From: Parasphingopyxis algicola | GTDB taxonomy: Bacteria; Pseudomonadota; Alphaproteobacteria; Sphingomonadales; Sphingomonadaceae | DNA: 64,000 bases | NCBI RefSeq assembly: GCF_013378075.1 | Contig: NZ_CP051131.1 | Location: forward strand, 1,922,001 to 1,986,000 | Reading direction: 5' to 3' | Part shown: one piece after another, positions 37,185 to 45,555 of the stretch | Layout: every line of letters begins with the position of its first letter | Numbering within the stretch: position 1 is the first letter of the stretch | Notes under the pieces: generated by a model | What the model saw: the letters and a program-made list of their open reading frames with translations, nothing else | Database searches by the model: none | Told to the model about the DNA's origin: nothing | Program-made: the position numbers and the translations under genes

Positions 37185-38099
37185 TCAGGTGGAGGCGCGG
37201 CGCCGGATTTGCGCGTCGAGCGCGGCATAATCGGCAAAACCGGTGCGCGGCGCCACGAGCTCGGCCCAGATCTCGTCCAGCCTCGCAGCGGTCTCCGCCT
37301 GGAGCTCGGTCTTGTGTCCGCCGACACCGCCCTTGCGTACCTTGGCCGAATCCCCGCCGGCCGGCAGACCGCATCGCTGCTCGGAAGCAGCGCGCATCAT
37401 CGCGTCGGCGAACTTGGCCTTGTTGTCGAGCATGTAGGCGAGCGAAGATCGCTCGAGGGTCAGCGCCAGCAGTTCCGCGTCGAGTTCGATGTCGCAGAAT
37501 TCGGCAAGCCGGCGCGTATGCCCCTCGGGATCCTCGATCATATGCTCATAGGTGAAGAGCAGCGTATCGGCCTCGTCGATGCGTTCCCACCAGCTTAGCA
37601 AATGGCGCCAATACCCCTTTTCCTGCGGGTCGTCGCCGATCCAGCCATGGACGAACCGTTCGATCGGCACCGTGCCCGGTTCGATGAACCAGCCTTCCAT
37701 GAATTTGTGCATCGAGACGAGCGCGTCCTTCGGATTGCGCAGCGAGACGATATAGCGGGCACCCCGGGGCATATCGTCATAGGAAAGATGGCTCTTGAAG
37801 CCCCGCGGTTCCGCGCGTTGCTCCGCATTGATGTCGATGCCGAGCAATTCGGCCGTCTCGACCCAGGGGACGACCGCGGAAATGTCGTCGAAATCCATAT
37901 CGCCCCCGGTACGCAGCGTATGGAACGCCTGCTGGAGCCAGGTGGTGCCACATTTGCCATAGGGCGAGATGACCACATCCGTCGGTCGCGGGTCTAAGGC
38001 CGCGATAGACCGCGCGACTTCTTCGGGGACGAACATCTGCCCGATCAGGGCTCCGAATTCCTCGGCCGTCTCGGCCCGGCGCTGGGTTGGCTCCGCCAT
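37185..38099 (-). CDS. Sulfotransferase (SULT1-like)
   Basis: This 304-residue PAPS-dependent sulfotransferase has the 5'-phosphosulfate loop SPYGKCGTTWLQQ (Lys49), the 3'-phosphate-binding YIVSLRNPKDALVS, LLFTYEHMIEDPEG, and a C-terminal RKGGVGGHK that matches the cytosolic SULT RKGxxGDWK. It resembles eukaryote-type soluble sulfotransferases acting on small hydroxyl compounds. The acceptor is unknown. It lies between the exonuclease and helicase genes, where the DNA ligase usually sits. Confidence 0.9.
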   Translation of the reverse strand: MAEPTQRRAETAEEFGALIGQMFVPEEVARSIAALDPRPTDVVISPYGKCGTTWLQQAFHTLRTGGDMDFDDISAVVPWVETAELLGIDINAEQRAEPRGFKSHLSYDDMPRGARYIVSLRNPKDALVSMHKFMEGWFIEPGTVPIERFVHGWIGDDPQEKGYWRHLLSWWERIDEADTLLFTYEHMIEDPEGHTRRLAEFCDIELDAELLALTLERSSLAYMLDNKAKFADAMMRAASEQRCGLPAGGDSAKVRKGGVGGHKTELQAETAARLDEIWAELVAPRTGFADYAALDAQIRRRAST

Positions 38100-38210
38100 G
38101 TACGATCCCCACTATTCCCGATGTTCCGCTATCGGCCAGCGGCGGATCGAACTCAAGGAACCGATCGCGCCGATGCTCGTAAATATCAGCCGATCGTCTA
38201 GATTGGCGGA

Positions 38211-40640
38211 ATGGACGCTACTCCGCCCCTGCCCGGCATTATCGGCGAATGGTTCGCGAGCAGGGGCTGGGACGTTCGGCGGCATCAGATCGACATGCTG
38301 GAAGCGGCGCGGCGCGGCCGGCACGCGTTACTGGTGGCGCCGACCGGCGCCGGCAAGACGCTGGCGGGATTCCTGCCCAGCCTTGCCGAACTGGTCGAGG
38401 CGCCCACGGACGGCCTCCACACACTCTATGTGTCGCCGCTGAAGGCGCTGGCCGTCGATGTGCAGCGCAACCTGCTTGGCCCGATCGCGGACATGGGTCT
38501 CGATATCCGGGTCGAAACGCGGACCGGCGATACGCCGCACAACCGCAAGGTGCGCCAGCGGCAGAAGCCGCCGCACATGTTGCTGACCACACCGGAATCG
38601 CTGAGCCTGCTGATCTCCTATTCCGACAGCGCGAACCTGTTCGCCGACCTCAAGACCGTGATCGTCGACGAAGTTCACGCTTTTGCGACACAGAAACGGG
38701 GCGACCTGCTGAATCTGTCGATGGCGCGGCTGCAAAAATTCGCGCCGAGCTTGCGGCGGGTAGCGCTCTCGGCGACGGTGGCCGATCCGCAGGGCTATGC
38801 ACGCTGGCTGGCGCCCGATGCCGATGCGGACACGGTCGCTATCGTGACGGGCGAGGCCGGCGCCGAGGCCGATATCTCAATCCTGCTGCCCGAGGACCGG
38901 GTCCCCTGGTCCGGCCATTCGGGCAGCTATGCGACCGAACAGGTGATGGCGACCATCGCCGCGCACAAAACGACGCTCGTCTTCTGCAACACACGCGGGC
39001 TCGCCGAGCTGATCTTCCAGGATCTATGGAAGGCGAATGGCGGCGAACTGCCGATCGGCATCCATCACGGCTCGCTCTCCCGGGAGGCGCGGCGCAAGGT
39101 GGAGGCGGCGATGGCGCGCGGCGAATTGCGCGGGCTGGTGGCGACCGCGAGCCTCGATCTCGGCGTCGATTGGGGGGATGTCGATTGCGTCGTGCAGATG
39201 GGCGCACCCAAGGGCGCCTCGCGCCTGCTCCAGCGGATCGGGCGCTCGAACCACCGGCTCGACGAGCCCTCCAAGGCGATCCTCGTCCCGGGTAACCGCT
39301 TCGAATATCTCGAAGCGCGCGCCGCGCTCGATGCGGTCGCCGAGCGCGAACTCGATCCCGATGTCTTCCGCCCGGGCAGTCTCGATGTGCTCGCCCAGCA
39401 TATCATGGCCTGCGCCTGTGCGGGACCGTTCGAAGAAGCGGAGATGCTGGCCGAAATCCGCTCGGCGGCACCCTATCGCGATCTGCCATCGGCCGAATTT
39501 ACGCGCGAACTCGATTATATCGCGAGCGGCGGATATGCGCTGCGCGCCTATGATCGCTACAAACGGCTGAAGAGCGAAGTCGATGCGGACGGACAGACGA
39601 TTTGGCGCGTCAGCCATCCCAAGTTCGAGAAACAGCATCGCCTCAATGCCGGGATCATCGTCGATGCGCCGGTGCTCGATGTGCGGTTCAAAAATGGCCG
39701 GAAGCTCGGCACCGTCGAGGAGTATTTCGCGGCGACGCTATCGCCCGGCGATACGTTTTTCTTCGCGGGCATGAGCCTTGAGGTGATCGGCATCAAGGAT
39801 ACCGATCTTACCGTCCGCGCCTCGTCCCGCCCGGCGCGTATCCCGACCTATGTCGGCGCGCGCATGCCGCTGACGACCAATCTCGCCGACCGGGTGCGCG
39901 GATTTCTGAACAACCCGGCCGAATGGGAGGCCTTTCCCGAGGATGTCGAGGAATGGCTGCGCGTCCAGTCCGAACGCTCGGTGTTACCCAAACCGGGAGA
40001 ATTGTTGATCGAGACCTTCCCGCACGACGACCGGCATTTTATGGTCGCCTACAGCTTCGAAGGCTGGAACGCGCACCAGTCGCTCGGCATGCTGGTGACG
40101 CGGCGCATGGAGACCGCGGGGCTCAAACCGATCGGCTTCGTCGCCAACGATTACAGCTTTGCCGCCTATTCGCTCGAGCGCGTCCGCGACCCCGCGCCGC
40201 TCTTCTCGCCCGATATCCTGGAAGACGAGTTCGTCGACTGGGTGCAGGGCAGCCATCTGCTGAAGCGCGCCTTCCGGGAGGTGGCCGTGATCGGCGGGCT
40301 CGTCGAACGCCAGCATCCGGGCAAGCGCAAGACGGGCAAGCAGGTCACCTTCTCGACCGACCTGATCTACGACGTGTTGCGCCGCTATGAGCCCGATCAT
40401 CTGTTGCTCGAGGCTGCCTGGGCCGATGCGCGGACCAAGCTCACCGATGTCGGACGGCTGGCGGGATTGCTCGATCGCGCTGCCGACACGATGGTCCATG
40501 TCGATCTGCCGCGCGTATCGCCGCTCGCCGTACCGGTGCTGGTGCTGATCGGCCGCGAACATGTGGCCCAAGGGACTGTCGATGACGCCTTGCTGATCGA
40601 AGCAGAATCGCTCGCCAGCTTGGCAATGACAGACGACTAG
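38211..40640 (+). CDS. Ligase-associated DEXH-box helicase (Lhr-type)
   Basis: This 809-residue superfamily 2 DNA helicase has Walker A APTGAGKT (43-50), DEVH (153-156), SATV, GIHHGSLSREARR and the motif VI QRIGRSNHR. It has the Lhr-core architecture: two RecA domains, a winged helix and the C-terminal WH/beta-barrel (GWNAHQSLGMLVTRRME). Family members move 3'-5' on DNA and associate with repair ligases. Its start lies 111 bases from the divergent sulfotransferase gene. Confidence 0.94.
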   Translation: MDATPPLPGIIGEWFASRGWDVRRHQIDMLEAARRGRHALLVAPTGAGKTLAGFLPSLAELVEAPTDGLHTLYVSPLKALAVDVQRNLLGPIADMGLDIRVETRTGDTPHNRKVRQRQKPPHMLLTTPESLSLLISYSDSANLFADLKTVIVDEVHAFATQKRGDLLNLSMARLQKFAPSLRRVALSATVADPQGYARWLAPDADADTVAIVTGEAGAEADISILLPEDRVPWSGHSGSYATEQVMATIAAHKTTLVFCNTRGLAELIFQDLWKANGGELPIGIHHGSLSREARRKVEAAMARGELRGLVATASLDLGVDWGDVDCVVQMGAPKGASRLLQRIGRSNHRLDEPSKAILVPGNRFEYLEARAALDAVAERELDPDVFRPGSLDVLAQHIMACACAGPFEEAEMLAEIRSAAPYRDLPSAEFTRELDYIASGGYALRAYDRYKRLKSEVDADGQTIWRVSHPKFEKQHRLNAGIIVDAPVLDVRFKNGRKLGTVEEYFAATLSPGDTFFFAGMSLEVIGIKDTDLTVRASSRPARIPTYVGARMPLTTNLADRVRGFLNNPAEWEAFPEDVEEWLRVQSERSVLPKPGELLIETFPHDDRHFMVAYSFEGWNAHQSLGMLVTRRMETAGLKPIGFVANDYSFAAYSLERVRDPAPLFSPDILEDEFVDWVQGSHLLKRAFREVAVIGGLVERQHPGKRKTGKQVTFSTDLIYDVLRRYEPDHLLLEAAWADARTKLTDVGRLAGLLDRAADTMVHVDLPRVSPLAVPVLVLIGREHVAQGTVDDALLIEAESLASLAMTDD

Positions 40641-40668
40641 ATACTGCAATTCGTAATAAAAATCGCGA

Positions 40669-40735
40669 TTTGTCGATAGAATTCGGACGTTTGTCGTCGA
40701 AATCCCATTTGTCGATCTTCGCCTTGCCTCGGTCG
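40669..40735. promoter_or_regulatory. Array of TTTGTCG-type repeats upstream of first secreted paralogue
   Basis: TTTGTCG occurs at 40669, 40690 and 40708, and a degenerate TCGGTCG at 40729, giving spacings of 21, 18 and 21 bases. Two direct-repeat pairs of period 21 resemble LytTR-family operators (CGTTTGTC is one base from the AlgR core CGTTCGTC). The same arrangement recurs exactly 800 bases downstream. The array ends about 94 bases before the start codon at 40829. Confidence 0.6.
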
Positions 40736-40828
40736 AGTTGCTCTGGCCATTGCTGTGTTGCCCGCCCAATACAGTATAGTCGGTTGGATACCGGCATATT
40801 GTCAGTCGAGAGGTTCAGGAGATTTCAG

Positions 40829-41242
40829 ATGCGTTCCATTTGTGCAAACAATACCGGGTTCGCGCTCGCAGCGCTCGCCCTTGCCACGACAGCATCGACG
40901 ACCCTTGCCGACCCCGCCGCCGCGCAGGACGAAACGCAATCGGCCTTGTCGGCGCAGCAAAGAGCCCAGGCCTTTGTCGATGTATTGAATGAGGGAAACA
41001 GCGCGCGAGCCAGGTGGGTTCGCGACAGCTTCGCTTCGATGGCGCGTTATCGCATGCATCTGAATCAGGTCAATGAGATCGCCAGAAGCGCCGAAGAACT
41101 GACGCTGATCAGCGCAGTCGAGAATGACAACGCCATAACGATGTCGGTGGGCGGCGAACGCGATCAAACCTTGACGATCACGCTGTTCAAGGATGAGCGC
41201 CGGCCCGAGAGATACACTTCGATTTCGGTTCGCGGCCTCTGA
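40829..41242 (+). CDS. Small secreted protein, paralogue 1
   Basis: This 137-residue protein has a signal peptide (MRSICANNTGFALAALALAT, cleavage near AAA-QDE). The mature part has LSAQQRAQAFVDVLNEGNSARARWVRDSF, YRMHLNQVNEIARSAEELTL and RRPERYTSISVRGL (pieces shown). It is clearly related to the gene 0.8 kb downstream. No named family is recognised; the shape recalls short DUF-type domains at the N-terminus of secreted peptidases and hydrolases. ATG with CAGGAGA upstream. An unusual repeat array precedes it. Confidence 0.8.
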   Translation: MRSICANNTGFALAALALATTASTTLADPAAAQDETQSALSAQQRAQAFVDVLNEGNSARARWVRDSFASMARYRMHLNQVNEIARSAEELTLISAVENDNAITMSVGGERDQTLTITLFKDERRPERYTSISVRGL

Positions 41243-41468
41243 CCGCAAACACCGTCGGTATCTGGCGGTGTCGATCTTGCGCCGACATATATATCGTGTC
41301 TCGGCCACTCGATTACGCGGGCGGGACACGATCGCGCGGGACGCACCCGCATCGCCGCACCGCAATCCTGCGTTTACGGAGCGAGGCCGCTGCCGGACCA
41401 ATTGCAGAAACAGCTACAGTCAACCTGTGCATGCCGATTTTATTACTAAACGACCTATATTTGGGTCA

Positions 41469-41535
41469 TTTATCGACAATATTTCGACGTTTGTCGTTAC
41501 GAATCGGTTCATCGACATATTCCTGCCGCCTGTCG
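41469..41535. promoter_or_regulatory. Array of TTTGTCG-type repeats upstream of second secreted paralogue
   Basis: TTTATCG (41469), TTTGTCG (41490), TTCATCG (41508) and CCTGTCG (41529) repeat the 21/18/21 spacing of the array at 40669-40735. In the first 28 positions 22 are identical between copies. TTGGGC (41540-41545), a 16-base spacer and TATTCT (41562-41567) could be the promoter. The 41243-41626 gap (384 bases) holds no other feature seen. Confidence 0.6.
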
Positions 41536-41626
41536 AAACTTGGGCGACATGGCTGTATTGCTATTCTAACACACCCTGACCCGGGCGGTTCCGCACGGGC
41601 CCGAATAATTGGTTCAGGAGTGTATT

Positions 41627-42037
41627 ATGTTTGCGAATATCACCACGAAAACCCGTCTCGTACTCGCGGCGTTCGCCCTTCCCGCCATGGGCATGACGGC
41701 AATGGCCGCACCCGCGAGCGCCCAGTCCGAAGCGGAGACCATGAGCGCGCAGCAACGCGCCGAATCCTTCATCGCGGCGCTCAATGGAAGCAGCGGCGAA
41801 CGGTCGCGCTGGGCCAGAGACAATCTGCTGTCGGACGGTTCCTACCGGATGCGCGTTCAGGAGTTCAACCGGATCGCCCGCCGGACCGGCGACCTCGAGC
41901 TGCTCGAGGTCGCCGAAATCGACAACGGCATGGTGCTTCGGGTCCGCAACGGCAACGGCCGGACGCATGCGATCAGCGTCATTATGGACGATCGCCGACC
42001 CGACAAGGTGCTCGGCATCGGCATGCGCGGCCTCTAG
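41627..42037 (+). CDS. Small secreted protein, paralogue 2
   Basis: This 136-residue protein has a signal peptide (MFANITTKTRLVLAAFALPA, cleavage near ASA-QSE). The mature domain parallels paralogue 1: MSAQQRAESFIAALNG, RSRWARDNL, YRMRVQEFNRIARRTGDLEL, and a shared C-terminal MRGL after DDRRPDK. ATG with CAGGAG six bases upstream; the open frame from TTG at 41609 is not used. The pair seems to be a tandem duplication including control DNA. The function is unknown. Confidence 0.82.
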   Translation: MFANITTKTRLVLAAFALPAMGMTAMAAPASAQSEAETMSAQQRAESFIAALNGSSGERSRWARDNLLSDGSYRMRVQEFNRIARRTGDLELLEVAEIDNGMVLRVRNGNGRTHAISVIMDDRRPDKVLGIGMRGL

Positions 42038-42208
42038 GCCCCCATCCGCAAAGTTGCCCGGTCGCACTCCAGCGACCAAGACCAGCCGTCCGTCGCGCGT
42101 GGCAATGGCGTCGCGCGCGCCGGGCGGCTGGCATGCTTTTGGCCGCGACTTTGCGCTTCGGGACCGCTACGTTCGTCCCCTACCATTCGGGCATCAGGGG
42201 AATATGAC

Positions 42209-43417
42209 GTGCGGAAATATGGGCTTGGAATCGGTGCAGGCGTCATGGCGCTACTGGCGACGGCCTGCGCGCCAATGGAACGCCCGGTTTCAACGCCGGC
42301 GGCTGTCCATGAGCGCCTGCTGACCCTCGACACCCATCTCGACACCCCGCTCCATTTCATGCGCCCGGGTTGGAACATCGCCGAACGCCATGATTTCGTC
42401 ATCGACAACAGCCAGGTCGATCTGCCGCGCATGATCGAAGGCGGGCTCGATGGCGGCTTTTTCGTGATCTGGACGCCGCAGGGCGAACTGACCGAAGAAG
42501 GCTATGCGAACGCCGCCGCGATGGCCGAGGCGCGGCAGCAATCGATCCTCGCCATGCTTGCCGCCAATCCCGAAACCTTCGCGCGCGCCGACCGGGCCGA
42601 CAGCGCGGCCCGGATCGCCGCGACCGGCCGCCGTTTCGTCTATCAGAGCATCGAGAACAGCTATCCGCTGGGCGAGGATGTCGGCGCGCTGCAACGATTC
42701 TACGACAACGGGGTACGGATGGTGGGGCCCGTCCATTCGGCGACCAATCAGTTCGCCGACAGCGCCACCGGCGAGGATCGCTGGGGTGGCCTCAGCCCGC
42801 TCGGCCGCGAACTCATCGCCGAGATGAACCGCCTCGGCATCATTCCCGACGGCTCCCACGCTTCGGACGCGGCGTTCGACCAGATGGTCGCGCTTTCCGC
42901 GACGCCGATCATCCTGTCGCATTCCGGCCCCAAGGCCGCGCACGACCATCCGCGAAATATCGACGACGACCGGATCCGGCGGCTCGCCGAAACGGGCGGG
43001 GTCATCGCGGTCAACAGCATCTATCTCGCGCCGCGCAACAATTCGCCCGAGTGGCAGGAAATGGGCCGGCGCTTCATGGAAATGTTCTCCGAATCGCGCG
43101 AGATGCAGCAGGCCTATGTTCGCGACCTGCGCGCGCTTCAGGCCCGCGAACCTCGCGAAGACGCCGATTTCGAAATGTTCATGGCAAGCCTGATGCATCT
43201 GATAGACATCGCCGGCGTCGACCATGTCGCATTCGGGGCGGACTGGGACGGCGGCGGCGGCGTCGAGAATATGCGCGACATCACGGCGCTGCCGATGATC
43301 ACCGCCCGCCTGCTCGCCGCCGGACAAGACGAGAGCGATCTCAGCAAGATGTGGAGCGGCAACGTGTTGCGGCTGCTTCGCGCGGCCGAAGCCCATGCGG
43401 CGAGCCTCGGCGATTAA
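42209..43417 (+). CDS. Membrane dipeptidase (renal dipeptidase family), lipoprotein
   Basis: This 402-residue zinc peptidase of family M19 has the N-terminal zinc site LLTLDTHLDTPLHF, IIPDGSHASDAAFDQ, ILSHSGPKAAHDHPRNIDD and HVAFGADWDGGGGVEN. Its signal ends in LATAC, a lipobox with Cys20, so it is probably anchored in the outer or inner membrane and faces the periplasm. The start is GTG at 42209 with AGGGGA upstream. It likely hydrolyses dipeptides; D-residues are often accepted in this family. Confidence 0.92.
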   Translation: MRKYGLGIGAGVMALLATACAPMERPVSTPAAVHERLLTLDTHLDTPLHFMRPGWNIAERHDFVIDNSQVDLPRMIEGGLDGGFFVIWTPQGELTEEGYANAAAMAEARQQSILAMLAANPETFARADRADSAARIAATGRRFVYQSIENSYPLGEDVGALQRFYDNGVRMVGPVHSATNQFADSATGEDRWGGLSPLGRELIAEMNRLGIIPDGSHASDAAFDQMVALSATPIILSHSGPKAAHDHPRNIDDDRIRRLAETGGVIAVNSIYLAPRNNSPEWQEMGRRFMEMFSESREMQQAYVRDLRALQAREPREDADFEMFMASLMHLIDIAGVDHVAFGADWDGGGGVENMRDITALPMITARLLAAGQDESDLSKMWSGNVLRLLRAAEAHAASLGD

Positions 43418-43457
43418 GGCCACTGTCCTTCCCGACGAGCGCTTGTAAAAGGCGCGG

Positions 43458-44861
43458 ATGAGCGCGACTTCATCGGCCGAAGATACCGCGAGCTGGCGGG
43501 AGACGCTGGCCGACGGCCGCTGGCCGGCCTTCGCGCTGATCATGCTCGGCATCTGGCTGATGGCAGCCGATGCGCTGGTGACGACGACGATCATGCCCAG
43601 CGTCGGGCGCGATCTCGACGGCTATGCCTGGTTCGGCTGGGCGACGTCCGGCTATCTGGTCGGCGTCGTCGCGGCGGCTTCCTGCGCGGGCTGGCTGTCC
43701 GACCGCGTCGGCCTGCGGCCCGCGATGATCGGCTCGGGCATCCTGCTCGCAATCGGCTGCGCGGTCAGCGCCCTGGGACCCGACATGCCGACATTCGTCG
43801 CGGGGCGGATGGTACAGGGTCTGGGCGCCGGCTGGGTCGCGGGTTTCTGTTACGTCACGATCAACCTGGTGTTCGAGGAACGCTATCTGGTCCGGGTCTT
43901 CGCCGCCGCGACGAGCATATGGGGCGTCGCGACTTTTGTCGGGCCGCTCGTGGGCGGGCTGTTCGCGGATGCGGGGAACTGGCGCGGCGTCTTCTGGCTG
44001 TTCGCCGCCCAGGCGATCCTGTTCGCGATCGCCACCGGCCGCCTCGTTCCGGCCCGCGAACGGAAACCGGGCGCCGGCGGACTGCCCTGGCTCCAGATCG
44101 CCCTGATCGTCCTCGGCGTCAGCGCGCTCTCGATCGCGGGCGTCGTCGAACGGGGCCCCGTACAGTTGCTTCTCGTACCGTCGGGGATTGTCCTGCTCGC
44201 CGCCGCGATCGTCATTGACCGTCGGGCCCGTGAAAGACTGTTGCCGCGCAATGCCGCGCGGTTCGGAACGCTGATCGGCGCGGCCTATGCGACCTATTTC
44301 CTGCTGCTCGCCGGCGAAGTCGGCTTTGCGATCTACGCACCCGCCATCCTCCAGTTCACCAACGGCCTCAGCGCAACCCAGGCCGGCTATGTCGTCGCCA
44401 TCGAGGCGCTCGCATGGACGGCGGCGGCGCTGGCCGTGGCCGGTTCCGGCGCGGTCTGGCGGCGGCGCTGGATCGTCATCGGCGCGGCCCTGGTCCCGGC
44501 GTCGCTGGTTTTGCTCAGCCTGGTGCTGGCGAGCGGCATGCTGGTCCTCGTCATCATCGGCGGCGCCTTGCTCGGCGCCGGGTTCGGCCTCTCCTACAGT
44601 TTCATCAGTCGCGCGGTGATGACCTCTCTCGACGAGGACGAGCGGGCGACCGGATCGGCCGGGATCGGCGCGGTGCGCGATGCGGGGGCGGCTACCGGCG
44701 CCGCCGTTGCCGGTATCGCCGCCAACCTGACGGGTTTTGCGCAAGGGCTGACGCCGGAAAGCATCGCCCTGGCGGGTTTCTGGGTCTGCGCGATCGGCGT
44801 GCCGCTGGCGCTGCTGGGCCTGCTCGCCGCCAGCCGGCTTGCCCGTATCGCGGCCCCTTGA
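43458..44861 (+). CDS. MFS transporter (drug-exporter type)
   Basis: This 467-residue inner-membrane transporter has 12-14 helices. It contains motif A-like GWLSDRVGLRPAMIGSG, motif B/C-like GRMVQGLGAGWVAG and GVATFVGPLVGGLFAD, typical of H+-coupled multidrug exporters. The substrate cannot be predicted. It lies between the dipeptidase and pdeM on the same strand, 31 bases before pdeM. Confidence 0.9.
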   Translation: MSATSSAEDTASWRETLADGRWPAFALIMLGIWLMAADALVTTTIMPSVGRDLDGYAWFGWATSGYLVGVVAAASCAGWLSDRVGLRPAMIGSGILLAIGCAVSALGPDMPTFVAGRMVQGLGAGWVAGFCYVTINLVFEERYLVRVFAAATSIWGVATFVGPLVGGLFADAGNWRGVFWLFAAQAILFAIATGRLVPARERKPGAGGLPWLQIALIVLGVSALSIAGVVERGPVQLLLVPSGIVLLAAAIVIDRRARERLLPRNAARFGTLIGAAYATYFLLLAGEVGFAIYAPAILQFTNGLSATQAGYVVAIEALAWTAAALAVAGSGAVWRRRWIVIGAALVPASLVLLSLVLASGMLVLVIIGGALLGAGFGLSYSFISRAVMTSLDEDERATGSAGIGAVRDAGAATGAAVAGIAANLTGFAQGLTPESIALAGFWVCAIGVPLALLGLLAASRLARIAAP

Positions 44862-44892
44862 TTAGCATGTCCGCGCCCGGCACATAGGAAAG

Positions 44893-45555
44893 ATGGTTCG
44901 CTTTTCGTTCTCCGGGCACGATCTCGTAGCATTGCCGCAGGCCGCTTTGTTTTGGCCCGCGCGCAATGCGCTACTCGTCGCCGATCTCCATTTCGAGAAA
45001 GCGAGCTGGTTCGCGCGGTTCGGGCAGATGCTGCCGCCCTATGACAGCGAGGCGACCCTGGCCGATCTCGAAGCGCTGGTAGCCGCCACCGACGCGCGCG
45101 AACTCTGGTGCCTCGGCGACAGTTTTCACGACAGCGCAGGCAGCGAGCGGCTGTCGACGCGCGCGCGCGCCAAGCTCTCGGCGCTGACCGAGCGCCTGGA
45201 CTGGACCTGGATCACCGGCAACCATGACAGCGCGCTCGATGCGGACTGCGGGGGCCGGATCGCCGAAGAGGCGGAGGTCGACGGGCTGATGCTGCGCCAT
45301 GAGGCCGATGCAAGCGATCCGCGCCCCGAACTGTCCGGCCATTTCCACCCGAAACTGCGTATCCGCGTGCGCGGCAAGGGCGTGTCGCGCCGCTGCTTCG
45401 TCGCGACCGAACGCAAGCTGGTCCTCCCAGCCTTCGGCGCGCTGACGGGCGGGCTCGATGCCGGACATCCCGAGATCGTCCGCGCGGTCGGCCCGGACGC
45501 CGAAGCGCTGGTGCCCGTTAACGACCGGCTGCTGCGCTTTCCGCTGGCGGCTTAG
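44893..45555 (+). CDS. pdeM: Ligase-associated DNA-repair endonuclease PdeM
   Basis: This 220-residue binuclear metallophosphoesterase has all metal motifs: VADLHFEK (D31, H33), CLGDSFHD (D76), GNHD (109-112) and GHFHPK (149-154). The family, studied as the Mn-dependent endonuclease MPE/PdeM, is encoded with an Lhr-type helicase, an MBL exonuclease and an ATP-dependent ligase. Here it lies 4.3 kb after the helicase. Its 3' end overlaps that of the convergent MFS gene by 38 bases. Confidence 0.92.
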   Translation: MVRFSFSGHDLVALPQAALFWPARNALLVADLHFEKASWFARFGQMLPPYDSEATLADLEALVAATDARELWCLGDSFHDSAGSERLSTRARAKLSALTERLDWTWITGNHDSALDADCGGRIAEEAEVDGLMLRHEADASDPRPELSGHFHPKLRIRVRGKGVSRRCFVATERKLVLPAFGALTGGLDAGHPEIVRAVGPDAEALVPVNDRLLRFPLAA

